Positions 35,153-45,811 of a stretch of DNA of 64,000 nt are shown here, piece after piece; the first letter of the stretch is position 1, and every line of letters begins with the position of its first letter. The notes beneath the pieces were generated by a model that ran no database searches, had not been told where the DNA came from, and was given only the letters and a program-made list of their open reading frames with translations. The DNA lies in NCBI RefSeq assembly GCF_963676685.1, contig NC_092349.1, forward strand, positions 86,502,604-86,566,603. Direction: 5' to 3'. The position numbers and the translations under genes are program-made. Origin of the DNA: Mytilus edulis. Lineage: Eukaryota; Mollusca; Bivalvia; Mytilida; Mytilidae.

Positions 35153-35326
35153 AAATCCGAACCACTAGTTGTGAAGTTTATCATCACAAACGGAGAAGGT
35201 CTTTCCATAACAGATGAATCGGTACCAATATTATTAGACATGACAAAACCAACTCCAGGAAAGTTGTGGATGGCTGGGAATTCAAGAAAGATAAAGTTTG
35301 GTTTAATTCTCCCAACAGTGCTAAAG
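35153..35326 (+). pseudogene. exon with a one-base frameshift
   Basis: Acceptor TACTTCAG, phase 0. Reads LVVKFIITNGEGLSITDESV and LDMTKPTPGKLWMAGNSRK, after which the sensible continuation (DKVWFNSPNSAKG) is in another frame. The next exon needs phase 1, but 174 bases give phase 0. Staying in frame leads to TAA early in the next exon. A one-base loss near 35290 explains this. Confidence 0.75.
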
Positions 35327-35695
35327 GTTAGTTAAAACAAAAGGAGAATATCTTTGATGCATTACAGAAGTACAATTTGTTTGAAATTAGAGGAAACATA
35401 AGACAATTCTCATCTGGTTTGGTTTTGTAGGTTGAAACAAAATGTAAAAAACACGTTTGTTATTGCTCGATGTCAGGCATCCAAAGTTAAAGATCTCCCT
35501 CCGAAATTTCAACTTGCTATTTTAAGTGTTTCAACAGAATGTAGCGATCATTAGAAAATTCTTTACATCCTTAAAATATAAAAATTCTAGATTATAATTT
35601 CTGTTTATAGAAACAAAAAGATTTCAATTTTGTAGGATCTAGATTACTTTATTGGTATTAGGTAAAATATTACATCTTCTCTATAACAATTTCAG

Positions 35696-35970
35696 GATCT
35701 ATTCTGCATTTGGGGACTCCATTAAGAGCAGCGTGTCCAACTCGTCTTGTATCAATTGTAAACGATACCAACTGGAAGGTCCTTCAACAAATAGGCTTCA
35801 GTGATCCTAAAGGAGAGGACTGGCCTATTAAGATGCGTACAGAAAATCTTGGAAAGGAGATCTTAGATGACGAACTTTGGATCAAGTTGGCAAGAGATAC
35901 TAATAAAGATGTAATGTATTCTGGAGGATACTATCGAAAAGCTGACTACGAAAGAGGAGGGGAATGGGAG
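35696..35970 (+). CDS. exon: start of a non-FN3 ectodomain region
   Basis: Acceptor ATTTCAG, phase 1. Reads SILHLGTPLRAACPTRLVSI, then a charged stretch with GEDWPIKMRTENLGKEILDD and YYRKADYERGGEWE. Donor GTGAGT, phase 0. It differs from the FN3 pattern and begins the Cys-containing region that continues to 43165. Intact. Confidence 0.75.
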
Positions 35971-36420
35971 GTGAGTTCAAGACCATAAAAAAAAATTAAA
36001 ATCAATTTTTTTGTGGATGGATTTCATTCAGTACACACAAAAAAAGTAAAATAACAAAAATACTGAATTCAGCCGAAAATATTTTAAAACAGAAAGTCAT
36101 AATCAAAAGGTAAATTATAAAGCTCTAACACATCAAACGAATGGATAACTGTCATATTCCTGACTTGGTACGAGCATTTACTCATGAAGAAAATGGTGGA
36201 TTAAACCTGGTTTTATAGCTAGCTAAACCTCTCACTTGTATGACAGTCACAAAAAATTCCATTATATTGAAAACAAAATGACTATAGAATGATAAATAAC
36301 AATTTATTTTGTTTTTAGATCTGAGATAAAACAAAATGTTCTAGTGAATAATAAATTAACATCATATATGAATACAAAACTTTGTCATAGAATAAATTTG
36401 ATAATAAAATTTCAGCCAGA

Positions 36421-37540
36421 AATTTTTGTCGAGCCTGCAACTTTTGTTGCAGAAAGCTCGACATAGGGATAGTGATCCGGCGGCGACTACGGCGGCGGCT
36501 ACGGCGGCGGCGGCGGTGTTAGCTCACTTCTTAAAAGCTTTATATTTTAGAAGGTGGAAGACCTGGATGCTTCATACTTTGTATATAGATGCCTCATGTT
36601 ACGAAGTTTCCGTCAGTCACATGTCCAATGTCCTTGACCTCATTTTCATGGTTCAGTGACCACTTGAAAAAAAAGTTCAGATTTTTTGTAATGTTGAATT
36701 CTCTCTTATTATAAGTAATTGGATAACTATATTTGATATGTGCGTACCTTGAAAGGTCCTCATGTCTGTCAGACAGTTTTTACTTGACCTCGACCTCATT
36801 TCATAGATCAGTGAACAAGGTTAAGTTTTGGTGGTCAAGTCCATATCTCAGATACTACAAGCAATAGGGCTAGTATATTCGGTGTATGGAAGGACTGTTA
36901 GGTGTACATGTCCAACTGGCAGGTGTCATCTGACCTTGACCTCATTTTCATGGTTCAGTGGTTATAGTTAAATTTTTGTGTTTTGGTCTGTTTTTCTCAT
37001 ACTATATATGCAATAGGTCTACTATATTTGTTGTATGGAATGATTGTAAGGTGTACCTATCTAGCGGGCAGATGTCATGTGACCTTGACCTCATTTTCAT
37101 GGTTCAGTGGTCAAAGTTAAGTTTTTGAGTTTTGGTCTTTTTATCTAATACTATATGCCATAGGTCATCTATATGTGGTGTATGGAAATATTTTATGATC
37201 TTTATGTCAGTCGCGCAGGTTTTATTTGACCGTGACCTCATTTTCACGGTTCATTGCACAGTGTTAAGTTTTTGTGTTTGGTCTATTTTTCTTAAACTAT
37301 AAGTAATAGGTCAACTATATATGTTGTATAGAAGCATTGTTAGCTGTACATGTCTGCCTGGCATGGTTCATCTGACCTGACCTCATTTTCAAGGTTCATT
37401 GGTCTTTGTTTAGTTATCTTGGTTAATGTTAAGTTTATGTGACAGTTGTATTAAAGCTTAGCTTTATACTTAGGACTATCAACATAATATCAATGATTAG
37501 TATAGAAGGCGAGACATTTCAGCGTGTGCACTCTTGTGAA
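36421..37540 (+). mobile_element. ~1.1 kb dispersed element, copy 1 of 2
   Basis: Begins TTTTTGTCGAGCCTGCAACT and a CGGCGG-rich segment, contains repeated TTGACCTCATTTTCATGGTT and TATATTTGGTGTATGGAA words at about 150-bp spacing, and ends GAAGGCGAGACATTTCAGCG. The second copy is 40939-42056. No transposase frame. Confidence 0.75.
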
Positions 37541-37695
37541 AATAATAATATAGGAAGCTTCAATATCATCACATCAATTATGAACAGGTTATCTGTTCTT
37601 TGCTCTTCGGTCAGGTTTTTGTCTCTTTTACAATTGTCCCCCATTGCCATTCTCATTTATGAAATGTTATAACTTGTAAATGTTTAAAATAACAG

Positions 37696-37851
37696 TTTGA
37701 AATAAAGTCTGCTAGTGGTGAAGGTATGGCTGCCACATCTGTGATGTTATGGGATGGACCAGAAGGTGAAATTATGCCATACGATCATGTTCCAGAGGCT
37801 GACTGGTCTGTCACTGTCTGTTATTGCTGTTTTCAGACTCCTATTCCAGCA
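37696..37851 (+). CDS. exon: non-FN3 ectodomain region
   Basis: Acceptor AATAACAG, phase 0 both sides. Reads FEIKSASGEGMAATSVMLWD, then WSVTVCYCCFQTPIPA. Donor GTAAGT. Intact. Confidence 0.75.
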
Positions 37852-38158
37852 GTAAGTATTCCTTTAAATATGTGCAAGGCCTCAGGGGCAATAATCCCCT
37901 GCTTATTTTTTTCGAGGTATGATGTATATTGAAAATGAAAAATATGTCCTTGAAATAATTTTAGTACCCTTAGCTCTGTAGCTTGACCATGACTCACTTG
38001 TGATTTTTGAGACAAAATTGATATTCGAAAAGTGTGCATATTTGACATAATTCTGTCTTCGTAAATGAATTGGTTACAAAATTTCCTAAGCCAAATAAAT
38101 GAACCTTTCACATAGCTCTCCCTTAACCAAATGATTTATATTTGACATCTGTTTTTAG

Positions 38159-38372
38159 ACCTGCACTTATTGTAACTGTACAGCATATCTAGCGGAGAAG
38201 TTTGGTAACGATTCAATAGTCGCACCAACCACTGAAGCTGCCCCTGTTGTTCATAATAAAACATCATCTCCGTACCAAGTGGTAGAAAACCCTACAGGTG
38301 GAGCTGTCACCTCACTCATTGACTTATCTATACAGCCGGCTAGAGCCTCGTGTGGTATTGAAATCTTTGCAG
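38159..38372 (+). CDS. exon: Cys-rich start of a possible lectin-like module
   Basis: Acceptor TTTTTAG, phase 0. Reads TCTYCNCTAYLAEKFGN, a Thr/Pro linker, then IDLSIQPARASCGIEIFAG. Ends in phase 1 at GTAAAA. Intact. Confidence 0.75.
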
Positions 38373-38514
38373 GTAAAATATACTTAATTTAATCCTTCCA
38401 TCTCTTAGTCCATCCAGTATCAGTTTTAAGTTTTTAGTTACAATAGGTTACCATGAAAAGGGACGAAAGATGCCAGAGGGACAGTCAAACTCATAAATGC
38501 CATGGCTAAAAATA

Positions 38515-40725
38515 AAAATTTGTAAGGGTTCCACGGAACCCAGTGTCTCGCCTACTAATTTGCTGTTAATCGCAGACTCAACAAAAATGAGGAAAAACAT
38601 CAATAAAAATTTCCCTCTCGATACTGTCTTTTGATTGAAAGAAGCTTCCAAGTTTGGTAAAAAAATCCAGGATAGTTTATGAATCTAATAAATGTTTTAT
38701 AAACTTTAACTGCAGACTGCATGTAATGTTAACTGGAAGAAAAACTAAGTCCATTTATAAGTAAAATACGAAAAAAGTAAATTTTTTTTTACAAAATTTA
38801 CTTCTGAATAATATCTAATGATCAGAAACAAGCTTTTGTCTAAGTTTGGTAGAAATCCAGGATAGTTTAAGAACATTATAAAAATTTTAAAAACTTAAAC
38901 CACAGAGTGAATGTTTTGTTTCTGGCAAAAAAATTAAGTCCATTTATAAGTAAAATACGGAAAAGTGGAAATTTATTTTTACAAAATTTTCTTCTTGATA
39001 CTATCTTATGATCATAAACAAGCTTCTGTCCAAGTTTGGTACAAATCAAGGATAGTTTATGAAAGTTATTAAAATTTTAAAAACTTTAACCACAGAGTGA
39101 ATGTAATGTTTCCTCGCAGAAAAACTAAGTCCATTTATAAGTAAAATACGGAAAAGTGGAAATTTATTTTTACAAAATTTTCTTCTTGATACTATCTTAT
39201 GATCATAAACAAGCTTCTGTCCAAGTTTGGTACAAATCAAGGATAGTTTATGAAAGTTATTAAAATTTTAAAAACTTTAACCACAGAGTGAATGTAATGT
39301 TTCCTCGCAGAAAAACTAAGTCCATTTATAAGTAAAATACGGAAAAGTGGAAATTTAGTTTTACAAAATTTTCTTCTTGATACTATCTTATGATCATAAA
39401 CAAGCTTCTGTCCAAGTTTGGTACAAATCAAGGATAGTTTATGAAAGTTATTAAAATTTTAAAAACTTTAACCACAGAGTGAATGTAATGTTTCCTCGCA
39501 GAAAAACTAAGTCCATTTATAAGTAAAATACGGAAAAGTGGAAATTTATTTTTACAAAATTTTCTTCTTGATACTATCTTATGATCATAAACAAGCTTCT
39601 GTCCAAGTTTGGTACAAATCAAGGATAGTTTATGAAAGTTATTAAAATTTTAAAAACTTTAACCACAGAGTGAATGTAATGTTTCCTCGCAGAAAAACTA
39701 AGTCCATTTATAAGTAAAATACGGAAAAGTGGAAATTTATTTTTACAAAATTTTCTTCTTGATACTATCTTATGATCATAAACAAGCTTCTGTCCAAGTT
39801 TGGTACAAATCAAGGATAGTTTATGAAAGTTATTAAAATTTTAAAAACTTTAACCACAGAGTGAATGTAATGTTTCCTCGCAGAAAAACTAAGTCCATTT
39901 ATAAGTAAAATACGGAAAAGTGGAAATTTAGTTTTACAAAATTTTCTTCTTGATACTATCTTATGATCATAAACAAGCTTCTGTCCAAGTTTGGTACAAA
40001 TCAAGGATAGTTTATGAAAGTTATTAAAATTTTAAAAACTTTAACCACAGAGTGAATGTAATGTTTCCTCGCAGAAAAACTAAGTCCATTTATAAGTAAA
40101 ATACGGAAAAGTGGAAATTTATTTTTACAAAATTTTCTTCTTGATACTATCTTATGATCATAAACAAGCTTCTGTCCAAGTTTGGTACAAATCAAGGATA
40201 GTTTATGAAAGTTATTAAAATTTTAAAAACTTTAACCACAGAGTGAATGTAATGTTTCCTCGCAGAAAAACTAAGTCCATTTATAAGTAAAATACGGAAA
40301 AGTGGAAATTTATTTTTACAAAATTTTCTTCTTGATACTATCTTATGATCATAAACAAACTTCTGTCCAAGTTTGGTACAAATCAAGGATAGTTTATGAA
40401 AGTTATTAAAATTTTAAAAACTTTAACCACAGAGTGAATGTAATGTTTCCTCGCAGAAAAACTAAGTCCATTTATAAGTAAAATACGTAAAAAATGGAAT
40501 TTTATTTTTTACAAAATTTACTTCTAGATACTTTCTTATGATCATAAACAAGCTTCTGTCCAAGTTTGGTAGAAATTCAGTATAGTTTAAGAAAGTTATT
40601 AAAATTTAAAAAACTTTAACCACAGAGTGAATATTTGTGGACGCCGCCGCCGACGATGACGCCGACGACGGAATGTAGGATCGCTTAGTCTCGCTTTTTC
40701 GACTAAAGTCGAAGGCTCGACAAAA
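38515..40725 (-). mobile_element. element with a 191-bp tandem array inside
   Basis: Ends are GTAAGGGTTCCACGGAACCC and CTCGCCTAC on the left and CGACTAAAGTCGAAGGCTCG on the right. The same termini flank the short relic at 15290-15510. The interior is the tandem array described separately plus a CGCCGCCGACGATGACG stretch. Flanked by copies of another short repeat (38455-38515 and 40722-40790), so it may be nested in it. Confidence 0.7.
38830..40620. repeat. 191-bp tandem repeat, about nine copies
   Basis: Units starting at about 39050 are almost identical for seven copies, while the outer ones are more divergent. Each unit contains AAGCTTCTGTCCAAGTTTGG and TTTAACCACAGAGTGAATG. Identical 64-residue minus frames recur once per unit and are not genes. 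Confidence 0.95.
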
Positions 40726-40938
40726 AGACAAACAGACAAATAATAATACAGAAGACACAACACATAAAAACTTAAAGACTAAGCAACATGAAGTTGTGAT
40801 CACATCAATTTTTTCAACTTGTAAAATGTTTTCAACCTGCAAACAGACTGCTATATAAAATTTTATAGGACATGTGACATTTCATTCTGTATGATTTTTT
40901 CAAAAAATAAATTAATATGCATGTACTAACATGAGTTG

Positions 40939-42056
40939 ATTTTTGTCGAGCCTGCAACTTTTGTTGCAGAAAGCTCGACATAGGGATAGTGATCCGGCGG
41001 CAGCGGCGGCTACGGCGGCTACAGCGGCGGCGGCGTTAGCTAACTTCTTTAAAACTTTATATTTTAGAAGGTAGAAGACCTGGATGCTTCATACTTTGTA
41101 TATAGATGCCTCATGTTACGAACTTTCCGTCAGTCACATGTCCAATGTCCAATGTCCTTGACCTTGACCTCATTTTCATGGTTCAGTGACTACTTGAAAA
41201 AAAGTTAAGATTTTTTGTAATGTTAAATTCTCTCTTATTATAAGTAATTGGATAACTATATTTGGTATGTGCGTACCTTGCAAGGTCCTCATGCCCGTCA
41301 GACAGTTTTTACTTGACCTCGACCTCATTTCATGGATCAGTGAACAAGGTTAAGTTTTGGTGGTCAAGTCCATATCTCAGATACTATAAGCAATAGGTTT
41401 AGTATATTTGGTGTATGGAAGGACTGTAAGGTGTACATGCCCAACTGGCAGGTGTCATTTGACCTTGACCTCATTTTCATGGTTCAGTGGTTATAGTTAA
41501 GTTTTTTTGTTTTGGTCTGTTTTTCTTATACTATATGCAATAGGTCTACTATATTTGGTGTATGGAATGATTGTAAGGTGTACATGTCTAGCTGACAGGT
41601 GTCATCTGACCTTGACCTCATTTTCATGGTTCAGTGGTCAAAGTTAAGTTTTTAAGTTTTGGTCTATTTTTCTAATACGTTATGCATTAGTCAACTATAT
41701 TTGGTGTATGGAAATATTTTATGATTTATATGTCTGTTACGCAGGTTTTATTTGACCTTGACCTCATTTTCACGGTCCATTGCTAAGTGTTAAGTGTTTG
41801 TGTTTTGGTCTGTTTTTCTTAATTTATAAGCAATAAGTCAACTATAGTTGTTGTATTGAAGAATTGTTAGCTGTACATGTCTGCCTGGCATGGTTCATCT
41901 GACCTTGACCTCATTTCATGGTTCATTGATCAAATGTTTCGTTTTCTTTGGTTAATGTTGAGTTTATGTGACAGTTGTAATAAAGCTTTATATTTAGGTC
42001 TATCAACATAATATCACTGGTTAGCAAAGAAGGCGAGACATTTCAGCGTGTGCACT
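40939..42056 (+). mobile_element. ~1.1 kb dispersed element, copy 2 of 2
   Basis: Same termini and internal words as 36421-37540. Its right end (GGCGAGACATTTCAGCG) lies 13-20 bp from the acceptor of the next exon, so the splice site sits just outside the insertion. Confidence 0.75.
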
Positions 42057-42069
42057 CTTGTGTTTCTAG

Positions 42070-42218
42070 GTGATGACCCACAAGTTGTAACGTGGTGTAG
42101 AGACTTTAATGATACATTACCCCCACAAATGGTAGAAGATGTCCTAAATTTTGACCCCTCAGCTGATTTCCACACTTACAAGATTGCTATTGACTTTGAA
42201 GCTGATGAAGCTGTAAAT
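42070..42218 (+). CDS. exon: possible lectin-like module
   Basis: Acceptor GTTTCTAG, phase 1. Reads DDPQVVTWCRDFNDTLPPQM and FDPSADFHTYKIAIDFEADE. The DFHTYKI...DFE pattern resembles the strand preceding the sugar-site loop in concanavalin-A-like folds (family resemblance only). Donor GTAAGT, phase 0. Intact. Confidence 0.75.
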
Positions 42219-42696
42219 GTAAGTTTTTTTTTTTAAAATACAGGAACAAATTAATGTTAATGAGCAGTTATTCTCCTTAGTTATAAGCATGAGTATTTTT
42301 AGGCTTTTTAAGAAATACTTGTTTGGAAATTGAACCCGTCTGTTCTGTATAGAGAGCATGACTGTTTTGTATTTAAAGTCGATGGATGGAAATTGACTTT
42401 GTAAATCTGACTGAGATGTAAATAACATTTTATGATAGGGTAAAAAAAAAGGAAGTTGATACAGCACTTAATGCAGAAAAAGTGTGAAAAATGATGTTCA
42501 ACTATACACAGTAAATTGATGATGGATTATACTTAGCATGAACTTTTTCTAGCATGAGCCTCTAAAAAAAAGCAATATGTTCTCAATTATTTGAATGTAT
42601 TTTCCTTTCCATTAAATGTATGGCCTTTTACCTTTTCATTACTGGCTTTGATATATGTTTTGTAGGATTTAATTATTTCCTCTTCTGTTTGCATTG

Positions 42697-43165
42697 TGCT
42701 TCTATTTATATGTGGATGGTATATTGTGGAGTAAAATATGTGGTATACGTGAACTCAGTACAGACACAGATCTAGTCTTCCATGTATTCCCTAAAAACAA
42801 TTATCTACCACCAGTCGTTGACAGTTTTAATCCCTACTCCACCAAGACATTCTTCCGTAATGTTGTTTTACCTCCTGAACCAGGTGCACATTGCAGATAT
42901 GGTGCTCCTTTCCGAGGTGGAACAAATCCAATAATCAAGTATGAAATTGGTATAGGAAATACAACATTAGGCACAGAGATTGTCCCTTTTAAAGAAATGA
43001 TAACACCATGTATCCTGTGTTATAACTTATGTTCTAATTACAACTGTAATTCAACATGTGATGCTAATGAACATGTGTTATACCAGTTTATGCTTGACAA
43101 CTTTACTCTGCCAGCTACAAGAATGGAGGATAACCAGACTAAAACAATAGATTATTATATCACAG
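42697..43165 (+). pseudogene. long exon without a recognisable splice acceptor
   Basis: The frame FYLYVDGILWSKICGI, then HCRYGAPFRGGTNPIIKYEI and GIGNTTLGTEIVPF, then a Cys-rich insert, is open to donor GTAAAA (phase 1). The start is expected in phase 0 at about 42697. A good pyrimidine tract precedes it, but the bases before the exon are TTG, not an AG. The nearest upstream AG (42665) would bring an in-frame TAA. A point change destroying the acceptor is the simplest reading. Confidence 0.65.
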
Positions 43166-43198
43166 GTAAAAACCAAGTACAGTCTATACATATTACTT

Positions 43199-43672
43199 TT
43201 TTTATGCCCCATTTATGGGCATTATGTTTTCTGGTCCTACTGTCCCTTAGTCCGTCCGTCCATTCATCCGTTCGCCCCTTCGTCCTGCCTTAGGTTAAAG
43301 TTTTTGGTTGACTTGAAACGTAGTATACACGTTCCCAATGTTGAATATGACGCTATTCTAGTGATATTTTTATGCCCCACCTACGGTAGTAGGGGGCATT
43401 ATGTTTTCTTGTCTATGCGTCCGTTCGTCTGTTCGTCCGTTCGTCTGTTCGTTCGTCCGTCTGTCCCGCTTCAGGTTAAAGTTTTTGGTCAAGGTAGTTT
43501 TTGATGAAGTTGAAGTCCAATCGACTTCAAACTTGGTACACATGTTCCCTATGATATGATCTTTCTAATTTTAATGCCAAATTAGAGTTTTTACCCCAAT
43601 GTCACGGTCCACTGAACATGGAAAATGATAGTGCGAGTGGGGCATTCGTGTACTGGGGACACATTCTTGTTC
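43199..43672 (+). repeat. two adjacent copies of the ATGCCCC element
   Basis: TTATGCCCCATTTATGGGCA at about 43202 and TATGCCCCACCTACGG at about 43371 each start a copy with GTCCGTTCGTC-type repeats. Only the second copy is full-length, ending GGGGACACATTCTTGTT. Confidence 0.75.
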
Positions 43673-43942
43673 ACAGTAAAGTAGGTACAGAATCTGTAAC
43701 CTCAGATGCCTACTTCTTTGATATTGCCTAGGAAATCAGCGGTACAAAGATCATTAATTGTCTTTTAAACTCGTGGATGTTTCTCAACTACATCTCATCT
43801 AAGAACTTTTAACTCTTCAATTGATAGTCTGTAATTACATGAATTGCTTGAATAAAACATGCAATCTATTTAATAGATTTTTTTTGATTTTTTTTTTACC
43901 TACACTAAATGAATCATTAAAAAAATGTTTGATTAATTTCAG

Positions 43943-44154
43943 TGAAAGCTGTGCTTGGTTCTGGTGTAACCACAGTTGTGTCTTCAGATGGATTTTACAT
44001 TGATGATACGCCACCAGTATTTGATCCTGATGTAATGGGCGGAGATATCTATGTTGATATAGATCAAGGGGAGTTAACTCCTGTCAGATATCAGGGATCC
44101 AACACCACCATCAAGGCATTCTGGAGATGTTTTGATGAAGAGAGTGATATTGTG
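43943..44154 (+). CDS. exon: FN3-like module border and next module
   Basis: Acceptor AATTTCAG, phase 1. Reads VLGSGVTTVVSSDGFYIDDT and PPVFDPDV, then NTTIKAFWRCFDEESDIV. Donor GTTAGT, phase 0. Intact. Confidence 0.8.
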
Positions 44155-44187
44155 GTTAGTACATATACTTATGTCTGAGGGGGTCAG

Positions 44188-44275
44188 AGTGGCGGAGATA
44201 TCTATGTTGATATAGATCATGGGAAGTTTACTCCTGTCAGATATCAGGGATCCAACACCACAATAAAGAAAGGGT
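44188..44275 (+). repeat. partial duplicate of the preceding exon within the intron
   Basis: About 78 bp (GGCGGAGATATCTATGTTGA through AGGGATCCAACACCAC) duplicates 44039-44115 with a few changes. It lacks splice sites of its own. Confidence 0.85.
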
Positions 44276-44974
44276 CCTGATCATGAAATCCTGGCTTAAA
44301 AACATGAAATCCTGAGGTCACGAATTTCAATAAATTTAAATCCAGACATCTGGATATTTGAAAAAAGAATTCCCTTATCCCGAAATCCCGAAAGGATCAT
44401 TCCCGAAATCCAGAGCTTTAAAACACCCGATCCCGAGTCTGATAAAGGTCCATCGCCCTTCATGCCTGCTTTAAAGGAGGTGTGTTTAATTTGTTGCCGA
44501 CCATTGTCTGAAGCATGTATAAAAGCAAAAGGTGCACTTGATTCAAATCCTTCATGAATTCCAAAACCTCTTATTGTCATTGATACAAAACAGTAGAAAA
44601 TTGTAAAGTCAGAAACTATTTTTAAACAGTCTGACGAAAGAGGATCATGATTATTTGACAAATCACAGAAAATCTTACTGTAAATTCAGAATTTGTTGCG
44701 TGCATTTACTCGTGTTACTGTTGTGATTTTGTCCTTCAAGACTAAAATGCAATTTTTACTTTTGCAATATTGAGAAAAATTCTGTTTAATTCATATTCAA
44801 AGTGTCAAAATTCAAGTTTGAATTATTGCGATTATAACCCTGTTGCATTTTTTCGCCATTATAAAAAGCTCACAATAATTTCTTAATTTACAGTGGTCAT
44901 ATTCATGATATTGACACTAACGATAGTCGCAAATTTAACATTATATATTAATATTTTGTTCATTTATTTTTAAG

Positions 44975-45139
44975 GAAAATTGGTGGGCCAAGAGTTACAG
45001 GAATTTGAGTCTAAAGGTACTAAACAAACTGCCATTAATAGTACATTTGAAGGCATCTTGGAACAGAATGGCACATACTATGTGTCCCTGATCTGTGAGA
45101 ATGGTGCTGGACAGACTCTACGCCATAATGTTACTAAAG
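44975..45139 (+). pseudogene. exon with an internal deletion and frameshift
   Basis: Acceptor TTTTTAAG, phase 0 (ENWW). The expected GTTPGG-like segment is missing and the sequence resumes as GQELQEFESKGTKQTAINST in another frame, ending TYYVSLICENGAGQTLRHNV. The length of 165 gives phase 0 out, but the next exon requires phase 1. Confidence 0.7.
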
Positions 45140-45643
45140 GTAAATAACACTATATTCCATTTATAGAATAACTGCTAAATTGTTTTGGCTAGACAAGTTT
45201 TGAGAATAGTCTGATTATTTGTATTGAGGATAAATAATGATTTACGGGAATAAAAGTCTCATTTCTTGATAAAACTGTAATGGTTTATGAAGTAAGAGCT
45301 GTAGAAGAAAATTAATGATATATTAAGTAGGTCAGATACGGGAAAAGTTGCAAATTTATGGAATTAAGATTTGATGAGAAATGATATTAAAAGAAAAAGT
45401 TGGAAAATCTAAGTTATTCATGGCTGCCTTATAAGGCCAAAAAAATTTTATTGACTAGGATTTTCATTTTCCTATCGGAGGTTGGTGGTTTTTTTCAGAG
45501 CACTCCGACATCCTCCACGCATAAAAACTGACTGCCATGATAAAGCCCAAATCTGGTGCTTAAAAGTGGCATTAAAACACCAATAATCAATATTATAGTA
45601 AATGGTAACTTTAAATATTAACCCTGTTTGATTTACTTAACAG

Positions 45644-45811
45644 GTGTAACTGTACTTCTTGAGCCACCAGTAGATGATGTGAATACCACTATACCTGGGG
45701 CTACCCAGCTATCAGCTGATGTCACTCCAACAGATTCACTGCAGAGTACTGATCCAACCAAACTAGGGGTGGAATTTACACTAAGTCATGACGAGACAGT
45801 CAATAGATATG
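45644..45811 (+). CDS. exon of 3' half, Ser/Thr-rich linker
   Basis: Acceptor TTAACAG, phase 1 both sides. Reads TVLLEPPVDDVNTTIPGATQ and KLGVEFTLSHDETVNRY. Donor GTATGT. Confidence 0.8.

Larger units (their letters stand above)
14767..45139 (+). pseudogene. upstream half of a giant FN3-repeat membrane protein gene, multiply disrupted
   Basis: About 25 exons encode tandem fibronectin type III-like modules of an invertebrate family marked by GTTPGG in one strand and D(T/S)TPP at the module border. A different Cys-containing region follows (35696-43165). Disruptions read directly are TGA 18097-18099, TAA 18142-18144 and TGA 26229-26231. Exon lengths incompatible with flanking phases occur at 21248-21340, 26134-26428, 35153-35326 and 44975-45139. 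The exon at 23139 runs into LINE-related sequence, and the exon at 42697 has no AG. No start codon or signal peptide exon was found. Exon borders and phases are otherwise regular (mostly phase 1, as expected for extracellular modules). The protein's function is not known to me; a cell-surface adhesion or recognition role is inference from domain types. Confidence 0.75.

Noticed and set aside
39046-40386. Seven identical 64-residue minus-strand ORFs
   Set aside because: One per 191-bp repeat unit; repeat-derived, not a gene family.
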